Part shown: in pieces, positions 7,114-14,325 of the stretch
Position numbering within the stretch: the first letter of the stretch is position 1
How the letters are laid out: every line of letters starts with the position of its first letter
From: Bacillota bacterium
Lineage (GTDB): Bacteria > Bacillota > Clostridia > Lachnospirales > Bianqueaceae
Direction: 5' to 3'
DNA length: 64,000 bases
Assembly (NCBI GenBank): GCA_017441925.1
Contig: JAFRUE010000002.1
Location: forward strand, 248,001-312,000
Program-made: the position numbers and the translations under genes
The notes under the pieces: generated by a model
The model's database searches: none
Told to the model about the DNA's origin: nothing
The model's input: only the letters and a program-made list of their open reading frames with translations

Positions 7114-8292
7114 TTATCTGAGCATGAATTTCCTGGCCACGTTGATCGCGATCCTGTACGGAAGCGGACGGAGCGCCTTATCGGCTTCTTTCAGCTTCTC
7201 ACGAATGTGAATGCCCTGCGGGCAATGCTGTTCGCACTTGCCGCATTCGATGCACTGTGTGGCAAATGTCGGTGTTTTTGTAAGCGTGACCGTCTGAATG
7301 TACTGTGATCTGCCCTGGAGTTTCGACTCCATATACATCGCGTTATAACAGCGGAAAATCCCGGGAATATCCACGCCTTTGGGGCAGGGCATGCAGTAGC
7401 GGCAGCCGGTGCAGCCGACTTTCTCTCCTTCCCAGATGCTCCGTCTGACTTCTTCAAGTACGCCAAGATCCGCAGCCGTCAGCTCCCCTGCCGTGGCTTC
7501 GGATGCGGTCCGGCAGTTCTCCCGCACCATCTCCAGAGAATTCATGCCGGAGAGGACGACCGTCACTTCCGGCTGATTGTACAGCCAGCGGAAAGCCCAC
7601 TCTGCCGGCGACCAGCCTCTGCCGCTTGCCTGCATGGCTTTTCGGGCTTTCTCCGGCAGCATATTGACGAGTTTGCCTCCGCGGAGCGGTTCCATAATGA
7701 TGATCGGGATACCTTTTGCCGCGGCGGCCTTAAGTCCGTCTACTCCTGCCTGGGACACTTCGTCCAGATAGTTATACTGGATCTGGCAGAAATCCCAATC
7801 GTAATCGTTCAGGATCTTCAGGAAATTCTCCGTATTGCCGTGATAGGAGAAACCGATATTCCGGATGGCGCCTGACTTTTTCTTCTCCCCGATCCACTCC
7901 AGCACGCCGACCTTCTTGAGCTTCTCCCACATGTGTAGGTCGGTCAGGAAATGCATCAGATAATAATCGACATGATCCGTCCGCAGGCGTGTGAGCTCCT
8001 CGCCGAAATACTTATCCAGCGCCGCGTTGTTCCGGATCAGGTACTGCGGCAGTTTTGTCGCGATGTTGACCTTGTCCCGCAGTCCGTTTCTCTCAAGGAT
8101 CTCGCCAAGCGCTGCCTCGCTGCCGGGGTAGATATAAGCAGTATCATAATAATTCACGCCTGCCTCATAAGCCGCGAGGATCTCTTTCTCTGCTTTCTCC
8201 AGATCGATGTTTCCGTTCTTCTTTGTGAACCGCATGCATCCGTATCCAAGCATGGACAGCTCTTTCCCGTATCTGTCTTTTCTGTACTGCAT
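7114..8292 (-). CDS. Aldo/keto reductase with C-terminal 2[4Fe-4S] ferredoxin domain
   Basis: Residues 1-280 are an aldo/keto reductase barrel with the catalytic set Asp50, Tyr55, Lys80 and His114. The C-terminal 110 residues carry two cysteine clusters, CTGCRYCMPCP and CIECGKCEQHCP, that would hold two iron-sulfur clusters. This 392-residue fusion is common in anaerobic Firmicutes, and its electron partner and substrate are mostly unknown. The ATG is preceded by AAAGGGG. It follows a metal-binding lipoprotein gene by 43 bases and probably shares its metal-regulated transcript, which would make sense for an iron-sulfur enzyme. Confidence 0.93.
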   Translation of the reverse strand: MQYRKDRYGKELSMLGYGCMRFTKKNGNIDLEKAEKEILAAYEAGVNYYDTAYIYPGSEAALGEILERNGLRDKVNIATKLPQYLIRNNAALDKYFGEELTRLRTDHVDYYLMHFLTDLHMWEKLKKVGVLEWIGEKKKSGAIRNIGFSYHGNTENFLKILNDYDWDFCQIQYNYLDEVSQAGVDGLKAAAAKGIPIIIMEPLRGGKLVNMLPEKARKAMQASGRGWSPAEWAFRWLYNQPEVTVVLSGMNSLEMVRENCRTASEATAGELTAADLGVLEEVRRSIWEGEKVGCTGCRYCMPCPKGVDIPGIFRCYNAMYMESKLQGRSQYIQTVTLTKTPTFATQCIECGKCEQHCPQGIHIREKLKEADKALRPLPYRIAINVARKFMLR

Positions 8293-8335
8293 ATATATGA
8301 CCCCTTTCAGAATGTCCGGATCAAGCCGGTTATCT

Positions 8336-9322
8336 TTATTCCAGAGCGCTTTTCAGCACCTCGAGATTCCGCTCCATGACCGAAAGATATGTCGCGCCGT
8401 TCTCCATATCCTCCGCAGAAACGGACTGCATGGAATCCAAGACCAGGATCTGCTGGCTCCGTGAGGCTGTATTGTCCCTGATCGTCTCAGCGATCCTGTG
8501 ATCCGTCCCCTCGATCGTCAGGATCGCGGGAAGCGACAGTTCATCCACTTTGTCTGCCAGAAAGACGATCGTCTCAAAACTGGCCTCTGTCTCAGCGGAA
8601 CAGCCGGCGAAAGCCGCATAATAATCCAGTCCGTAGTCGTCGACAAGATAGCGGAACGGGAACCTGTCGCCGAAAAGAAGCGTCTTCACCTTTGCAGACT
8701 CGACAGCTTCCTGGTACTTTGCGTCAAGTGCTTCAAGCTTCTGTCTGTACGCTTCCGCGTTCTCCCTGTAGAGTTCAGCATTGCCGCTGTCCGCTTCCGC
8801 AAGAGCTTTGGCAATCTCATCTGTCAGGAAAGCTGCGTTCCTGAGCGAAAGCCACACGTGCTCATCGTACTCTGCTTCGTCTTCGCTGTCATCCGGTCCG
8901 GCTTCGCCTTCCATACCTTCGGTAAGTTCTTCTTCCTTGGCCTTGTCGCCGAGCGCCTCCAGAAGGCTGACGACAGCCATATCCGGATTCACGGCTTCGT
9001 CCAGCGCGTCTCTCACCCACTTGTCGGATTCCCCGCCGACGTAGATGAAGAGATCGCAGTTCGAGATCGTCAGGATATCCTCCACAGACGGCTGAAAGCT
9101 GTGCATATCCGTTCCGCTCTCAAAAAGTCCCAGGACCTCCGTTTTGCCCTTCCTGCCGTTAACAAGATTCCGGACCCAGTCATATTCAGGAAAGATCGTC
9201 GTCACGACCGTAAGTGTATCCTGACTGTCCGTTTTCTGCGGAACAGCCGGCCCACACGCTGCAATACCGCAAACCAGCAGAACAACTGTAACTATAGAAA
9301 TCAGTTTTTTCATCTGATGCAT
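8336..9322 (-). CDS. ZnuA/TroA-like metal ABC transporter substrate-binding lipoprotein
   Basis: The 328-residue protein has a lipoprotein signal (lipobox CGIAAC, Cys23) and the cluster A-I metal-binding fold: TTIFPEYDWV, the first ligand His in DMHSFQPS, an acidic loop rich in Glu/Asp around residues 145-165, the second His in YDEHVWLS, and later GDRFPFRYL and EGTDH segments. It would sit on the outer membrane face and capture Zn2+, Mn2+ or Fe2+. The start at 9322 fits AAAGGA spacing better than the downstream ATG at 9313. No permease or ATPase gene is adjacent, so it is an orphan binding protein in this window. Confidence 0.9.
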   Translation of the reverse strand: MHQMKKLISIVTVVLLVCGIAACGPAVPQKTDSQDTLTVVTTIFPEYDWVRNLVNGRKGKTEVLGLFESGTDMHSFQPSVEDILTISNCDLFIYVGGESDKWVRDALDEAVNPDMAVVSLLEALGDKAKEEELTEGMEGEAGPDDSEDEAEYDEHVWLSLRNAAFLTDEIAKALAEADSGNAELYRENAEAYRQKLEALDAKYQEAVESAKVKTLLFGDRFPFRYLVDDYGLDYYAAFAGCSAETEASFETIVFLADKVDELSLPAILTIEGTDHRIAETIRDNTASRSQQILVLDSMQSVSAEDMENGATYLSVMERNLEVLKSALE

Positions 9323-9341
9323 TCTGTCCTTTATATAAATA

Positions 9342-9356
9342 TGAGAATCATTCCCA
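9342..9356. promoter_or_regulatory. Fur/Zur-family box 1
   Basis: TGAGAAT-C-ATTCCCA is a 7-1-7 dyad with one mismatch to the TGATAAT/ATTATCA class recognised by Fur, Zur and PerR. It sits directly after the -10 element, where binding would block initiation. Confidence 0.75.
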
Positions 9357-9385
9357 ATTATATCGGACAGAATTGCGTCTGTCAA
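9357..9385 (-). promoter_or_regulatory. Promoter of the metal-binding lipoprotein operon
   Basis: Reading minus, a perfect TTGACA and a perfect TATAAT are separated by exactly 17 bases, about 35 bases upstream of the start codon. It is bracketed by two Fur-family boxes. Confidence 0.85.
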
Positions 9386-9391
9386 TAGATT

Positions 9392-9406
9392 TGGGAACGA
9401 TTCTCA
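9392..9406. promoter_or_regulatory. Fur/Zur-family box 2
   Basis: TGGGAAC-G-ATTCTCA is a second 7-1-7 dyad, 6 bases upstream of the -35 element. Its centre is 50 bases from that of box 1, nearly five helical turns, so two dimers on one face could cooperate across the promoter. Confidence 0.7.
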
Positions 9407-9448
9407 ATTTTACCGTGTTTCAGGATCAGAACCCGTATCCTCCAAAAC

Positions 9449-9480
9449 AAAAAACCGTCAGCCGGTCGTCCGGCTGACGG
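9449..9480 (-). terminator. Intrinsic terminator of pgi
   Basis: Reading minus, CCGTCAGCCGG and CCGGCTGACGG form an 11-bp G+C-rich stem with a 4-base loop, followed by a run of six T. It begins 8 bases after the pgi stop codon. Confidence 0.93.
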
Positions 9481-9487
9481 CAGATCT

Positions 9488-11071
9488 TTAGATATTCAGG
9501 AGATCGCTGTAGGCTTTAAGCGCCCCGTCGGTATTGTGCGCCAATACGCGCTGAGCCAGTACCTTGCCCAGCTGCACGCCTTCCTGATCGAAACTGTTGA
9601 TGTTCCAGACAAATCCCTGGAACATGACTTTGTTCTCGAAATGCGCCAGCAGCGCGCCGAGTGATTCCGGAGTCAGCTCCTCACCGATGATGATGCTGGA
9701 AGGACGTCCGCCGGCAAAGGTCTTGTTGGGATTCTCGTCATCCTTGCCGCAGGCAAATGCCATGATCTGCGCCGCTACGTTGGCTCCGAGCTTCTGCTGG
9801 CTTGTGGTGTTCTGGATCAGCACGTCCTGATGGAGCTGGCTGTTCTTGAATCCGACGAACTGCAGCGGAACGATTGTCTTACCCTGATGGAGCAGCTGAT
9901 AGAACGAATGCTGACCGTTCGTTCCCGGCTCGCCGAAGATGATAGGTCCTGTCACATAAGGAACAGGCTCGCCAAAACGGTTCACGGACTTACCGTTGCT
10001 CTCCATGTCGAGCTGCTGCAGGTGCGCCGGGAAGCGGGACAGTGCCTGCGAATACGGCAGCACGGCCGTAACCGGATAATCCTTGATATTGCGCTCAAAC
10101 ACACCGATCAGCGCGTCCAGCATGGCTGAATTCTGCATCGGATCGGGATTCTTGGCCAGGACATCCTCATCCGCGGCACCTTTCAGGAAGCGGGCAAATA
10201 CCTCCGGTCCGAACGCAAGCGACAGTACCACGCCGCCTACGCAGGAGCTGGAAGAATATCTTCCGCCGATATAATCGTCCATGAAGAAAGCAGCCAGATA
10301 ATCTTTGCTTGCCGCAAGCGGTGAAGTCTCGCTGGTAACGGCGACCATGTGACGGGAAGGATCCAGTCCTGCCTTCTTCAGAGCGTCCTTAACGAATGAC
10401 TCATTCGTCAGCGTCTCAAGCGTCGTGCCGGATTTGGATACCAGTACGAACAGGGAATGCGCTACGTCGATACCGTTCAGCACGCTTGCTGCGTCATCAG
10501 GATCCACATTGCTGATAAAACGTGCTTCCATATAGCTGCAGCCGTTTTTCCTGGCCCAGTTGTCCAGCGCGATATACATAGCGCGCGGACCGAGGTCGCT
10601 GCCGCCGATACCGATCTGCACGACCGTCGTAAACTTCTCTCCGGCAGCATTGGTGATCTCGCCATTATGCACACGTTCCGCGAAATCGGCCGCCTTTTTC
10701 TGCTCTCCGACGTAGAAATCACGTTTATTGACACCGTCTGCAAAAACGTCCCTGCCGAGCTGCCCGCGTGTGAGCTGATGCAGCACCAGGCGTTTTTCGC
10801 CGGTATTTACGACCTCTCCGTTGTAGAGCGCTTCGTATTTTTCAGCGAGCTGTGCTTCCTTCGCGAGTCCGCACAGTGCGTCAAGCACTTCGTCGTCGAC
10901 TTCCTTAGCGGCAAAATTGTATGTCAGTCCGTTTGACATGGGTACCTGGTACTTAGCCACACGCTCCGCACCGTTCTCACCGGCCATGACTTCCTTCAAT
11001 ACGACTTTATCTTTCAGTCCGTTCAGTTTGGCGTACGCAGCTGTCGTGTCAAAGTTCTTCCATTCAATCAT
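9488..11071 (-). CDS. pgi: Glucose-6-phosphate isomerase
   Basis: This 527-residue cytoplasmic enzyme interconverts glucose 6-phosphate and fructose 6-phosphate. Family signatures are clear: GIGGSDLGPRAM, VSKSGTTLET, the prosite-type GGRYSSSS, GQHSFYQLLHQG and QNTTSQQKLGANV. It belongs to the longer group of PGIs (over 500 residues) rather than the roughly 450-residue Bacillus type. I place the start at MIEWKNF because GGGAG lies about 7 bases upstream. It is a single-gene unit with its own promoter and terminator, next to carbohydrate loci that deliver hexose phosphates. Confidence 0.97.
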   Translation of the reverse strand: MIEWKNFDTTAAYAKLNGLKDKVVLKEVMAGENGAERVAKYQVPMSNGLTYNFAAKEVDDEVLDALCGLAKEAQLAEKYEALYNGEVVNTGEKRLVLHQLTRGQLGRDVFADGVNKRDFYVGEQKKAADFAERVHNGEITNAAGEKFTTVVQIGIGGSDLGPRAMYIALDNWARKNGCSYMEARFISNVDPDDAASVLNGIDVAHSLFVLVSKSGTTLETLTNESFVKDALKKAGLDPSRHMVAVTSETSPLAASKDYLAAFFMDDYIGGRYSSSSCVGGVVLSLAFGPEVFARFLKGAADEDVLAKNPDPMQNSAMLDALIGVFERNIKDYPVTAVLPYSQALSRFPAHLQQLDMESNGKSVNRFGEPVPYVTGPIIFGEPGTNGQHSFYQLLHQGKTIVPLQFVGFKNSQLHQDVLIQNTTSQQKLGANVAAQIMAFACGKDDENPNKTFAGGRPSSIIIGEELTPESLGALLAHFENKVMFQGFVWNINSFDQEGVQLGKVLAQRVLAHNTDGALKAYSDLLNI

Positions 11072-11127
11072 AATGTTCTCCCTTTCTCCGCGGTTTATAA
11101 TCAGGCTGTAATCAGACGGTCCCATCA

Positions 11128-11152
11128 GGGTCCCGGCAGCAAGCCGGAGCCC
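11128..11152 (-). other. Stable hairpin in the pgi leader
   Basis: The transcribed leader of about 90 bases contains GGG/CCC closing CCGGC/GCCGG with a 5-base loop. There is no T-tract, so it is not a terminator; it could stabilise the mRNA. Confidence 0.45.
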
Positions 11153-11165
11153 TTGTTATAAATCA

Positions 11166-11194
11166 ATTATACTCACTTCCGGAGATAAAATCAA
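11166..11194 (-). promoter_or_regulatory. Promoter of pgi
   Basis: Reading minus, TTGATT and a perfect TATAAT are separated by 17 bases, about 95 bases upstream of the pgi start codon. Confidence 0.75.
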
Positions 11195-11231
11195 TAGGTC
11201 TGCTGATTCCGGTCTGACCTGTCAGGGAATA

Positions 11232-12524
11232 TTACTGCGCGTATCTGCCCAGAAAAGCCAGGCTCTCCTTGGATGTTCTCTCCTGCGTCGCACGGTCCAC
11301 ACTGATCAGGCCGAAGGTCATGCTGAAGCCTTTCTGCCACTCGAAATTGTCCATCAGGCTCCAGTAACAGTAGCCCTTAACCGGGATTCCATCCTGCAGA
11401 CAGTTCTCAACACCCGCCATCGCGCGGCGGATAAATTCCACACGGCGGCTGTCGTCGGAGACAGCAATACCGTTCTCTGTCACGATCAGATCGCCCTTAA
11501 AATCCTCGTGGACCTTGCGGATTACATGCTCCAGCGCTTCCGGATAGAACTCATATTCCATCTGCGTCAGCTCAGCGCCTTCCGGACATGGCATCTGTCC
11601 CTGCGGTCCGTACTCTGTACGTGTATAATTCTGCACGCCCAGGAAATCATCATCCTGAATATATGGCAGATAATGTCTGAACTCCTCATCCCAGGCCGCT
11701 TCCGCAAACGCTTCTCCGCCGGCGGCCGCCTGGATATCATGCATAGAAAGCGTGATCCCGACCTTGATATCCGGACAGATCTCCTTGATCGCTTCTTTTG
11801 CGGCCTGATGCGCGCGGAAGACAAGCGCGTCTCCCTCCGGTGTACGGGAACCGACAAAAATCTGCGGCTGCGGCGTGCCGAAAACAGCAGCATTCTCCAT
11901 CGCCGCATATTTCATGTTCTCCATCATCTTCTCGAAATTCATTCCGACCTGGACTTTTCCTTCAGCATTCTTTGCCGCTGCGGCATGTTTCGCGGCCTGC
12001 TCGGCCATCAGCTTGTAGCGCTTCGAAAGGGTCGCGATCTGAAGGCCCATGTTTGCTTCGTTGATCGTGCAGATATACCGGAGTTCGCTGCCGAGCTTTT
12101 CTGTTACATAGGCAGCATAGCGGCGGAAATAACCGATCGTCGTCTCCGCTTCCCAACCGCCTTTCCGGATGAGCCAGACAGGGCTTGTAAAATGCAGCAA
12201 TGTCACGATCGGTTCGACGTCATGCGCTTTGCAGCACCGGATCACATCGCGGTAGTGCCCGATTTCTTTTTCGTCAAATCTGCCTTCTTCCGGTTCGATG
12301 CGGGCCCATTCAACAGAAAAGCGATAGGCGTTCAGACCGGCATCCGCCAGGAGCCGAATGTCCTCTTCATAACGGTTGTAATGATCACAGGCATCACCGC
12401 TTTTCTCAGAGAAGCTTGAATGCGGCATCTGTTCCTGTGCCCAGTAGTCACTGTGAATATTGTTGCCTTCCACCTGATGCGCGGCCGTTGCCGCGCCGAT
12501 CATGAATCCTTTGGGAAATGCCAT
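11232..12524 (-). CDS. GH1 beta-glucosidase
   Basis: The 430-residue protein is a single-domain family 1 glycoside hydrolase. The acid/base Glu is in CTINEAN (around residue 155), where the usual NEP is NEA, and the nucleophile Glu is in VTENGI (around residue 348). FRFSVEW and the terminal YWSLMDNFEW motif are also typical. There is no signal peptide or phosphate-binding hint strong enough to call it a 6-phospho-glycosidase, and the operon transporter is a GPH symporter, so free beta-glucosides are the likely substrate. GGAGG precedes the ATG. It is the last gene of the rhamnoside operon, 1 base after the GH43 stop. Confidence 0.92.
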   Translation of the reverse strand: MAFPKGFMIGAATAAHQVEGNNIHSDYWAQEQMPHSSFSEKSGDACDHYNRYEEDIRLLADAGLNAYRFSVEWARIEPEEGRFDEKEIGHYRDVIRCCKAHDVEPIVTLLHFTSPVWLIRKGGWEAETTIGYFRRYAAYVTEKLGSELRYICTINEANMGLQIATLSKRYKLMAEQAAKHAAAAKNAEGKVQVGMNFEKMMENMKYAAMENAAVFGTPQPQIFVGSRTPEGDALVFRAHQAAKEAIKEICPDIKVGITLSMHDIQAAAGGEAFAEAAWDEEFRHYLPYIQDDDFLGVQNYTRTEYGPQGQMPCPEGAELTQMEYEFYPEALEHVIRKVHEDFKGDLIVTENGIAVSDDSRRVEFIRRAMAGVENCLQDGIPVKGYCYWSLMDNFEWQKGFSMTFGLISVDRATQERTSKESLAFLGRYAQ

Positions 12525-12525
12525 G

Positions 12526-14325
12526 TTAAACCTCCTTGACGACTCCTTCTGTTATTCCGTTTTCATTGAAAGCGTCTACGCGGACATAGTAATGTCTGTC
12601 CCTGATCAAGGCGCCGATACGCTTTTCTCCGGCTTCAAAAACCATGTAATTATGATACAGTTTATCAGGTGCAGAGCCGAACAGGATATTGTATCCGACC
12701 GTATCATTCTGCTCCGTGATCTGTACATTCATATCGATATCTCCCTGCCGTACTGCCGTGAAATCCGGTACTGCAGGCGCTTTTCCGTCTCCAAGGCCGA
12801 AGACGCGGAGCCCTGAGATACAGGGATTCTGCCCATAAGGAACGGACATGCTGCTCAGCCGCAGGAAACGAGCCGTAAATCCTTCCTCCCGGACGATCAG
12901 ATCGTGTGTCAGATCCGTTGCCGCGCCGGTCTTGTCCTCTATAATAAACCAGTCCGTGCCGTCCTCGGATCCTTCCAGTTTCCACTGTGTCACGGTATCG
13001 GCTTCTTCTATATAGCGTGCCTGTGATCCGGGACGGATCTCGCCGGGACAGGGTATCCCGATCTCATCGTCGGCAAAATTCACCTGGACCGCATGAACCT
13101 TATACTTTTTGCCAAGATCCATGCAAAGCCATTCATCACGTCCGCAGCCGGCTGCCCTCCACCAGGTCCTGACGTTCTCCTCTGCTGCTTTATCCGGCTC
13201 GTGTCCTGGCACATAAGAAGATGCCGTCACGGTTTTCTTTGAGCTCAGAAGCATCCATTCCGGATCACGCCACGCGTCCTGTCTGAACCCGGAGAGCGTC
13301 ATCGGCCAGTCTCCGTACCGCTGATTGCAATAGAGCTCTCCGTCCGCGTCGAAACCGGCGGGCCACAGACCGACACGCCGCTCGAAATCATGATGTACCG
13401 AGATCCTCATCGTAGCCGTATGCCACCAGTTTCCCTGTTCATCCTGCATCGTGGAACCGTGGCCTGCTCCCGGCAGGAATCCGCCCGGCTTATAGGAATA
13501 CGGATTATTATCAGCAAGCCGGAAAGATCCAAGCGGACCGTCTCCCACATAGACACCGTCCGAATACGTATTATACTGTGTCCCGGAACAGGCAAACTGC
13601 AGATAATACTTCCCGCAGTGCTTGTCCATCCATGCTCCTTCGATATACGGTCTGTCGGAAAGCATCCCCCGGATCAGAGGCTTTACCTCCGGAGGCAGCA
13701 TCGATTCCGGCACACCCTGCCGTTTGACAAAAGCCTGATAACGCGCTTCCACCTCTTCGTCACTGACAGGCAGCTTAGAGTTGTCCTCGCCGATCCTCTC
13801 AAAACCGATCCGGTCCGGGTCTCCGTGGATAAGTTCCTTTTTCTCGCCGATCGGCTTCATTGTTTCCGGATCAAGCTCAGTTCCGTAAACAGGCGTCATA
13901 TTGGAACAGCCCCAGTAGAAATACAGCCGGCCGTCATCATCCCGGAAAAGGTTCGGATCCCAGAACGGGAAAGTCCCTTCGATCTTCTCGTACGGGCCGT
14001 TCAGAACATCTTTCGTACGATAGTAGCTGCACGGATGCTCGCGGTTCGATGCGGAAAAATACACATAGCTGTCGATAACGCGTACATCCGGCGCATAGTC
14101 ATAAAGCGGCAGATCCTCCGGCAGTCTGTGATTCTCCCAATGCACCAGGTCATCCGATACCCATACGCCAAGCGTCATCGACGCGAAAATATAATAGCGT
14201 CCTTCATAGCAGATCATGGACGGATCCGCCGCTTCCCGGCAGATCTGAAGTCTCCCGTGCAGTCTGGGATCCGCGTTGAACTGATAGCGATAGTTGATAT
14301 TGAGCGGATTGCAGTAATATTTCAT
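12526..14325 (-). CDS. GH43-type glycosidase with discoidin-like and Fn3-like C-terminal domains
   Basis: The 599-residue product begins MKYYCNPL, with AGGAGA upstream and an ATGA overlap with the preceding GH78 stop. Residues 20-330 form a five-bladed propeller with the GH43 acids visible in context: Asp in AADPSMI, Asp in WDPNLF and Glu in IEGAWM. Residues about 350-500 resemble an F5/8 type C (discoidin) domain and the last 85 an Fn3-like module. No signal peptide is present, so carbohydrate-binding modules here would act in the cytoplasm, which is unusual. Likely activity is alpha-L-arabinofuranosidase or beta-xylosidase on imported glycosides. Confidence 0.87.
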   Translation of the reverse strand: MKYYCNPLNINYRYQFNADPRLHGRLQICREAADPSMICYEGRYYIFASMTLGVWVSDDLVHWENHRLPEDLPLYDYAPDVRVIDSYVYFSASNREHPCSYYRTKDVLNGPYEKIEGTFPFWDPNLFRDDDGRLYFYWGCSNMTPVYGTELDPETMKPIGEKKELIHGDPDRIGFERIGEDNSKLPVSDEEVEARYQAFVKRQGVPESMLPPEVKPLIRGMLSDRPYIEGAWMDKHCGKYYLQFACSGTQYNTYSDGVYVGDGPLGSFRLADNNPYSYKPGGFLPGAGHGSTMQDEQGNWWHTATMRISVHHDFERRVGLWPAGFDADGELYCNQRYGDWPMTLSGFRQDAWRDPEWMLLSSKKTVTASSYVPGHEPDKAAEENVRTWWRAAGCGRDEWLCMDLGKKYKVHAVQVNFADDEIGIPCPGEIRPGSQARYIEEADTVTQWKLEGSEDGTDWFIIEDKTGAATDLTHDLIVREEGFTARFLRLSSMSVPYGQNPCISGLRVFGLGDGKAPAVPDFTAVRQGDIDMNVQITEQNDTVGYNILFGSAPDKLYHNYMVFEAGEKRIGALIRDRHYYVRVDAFNENGITEGVVKEV

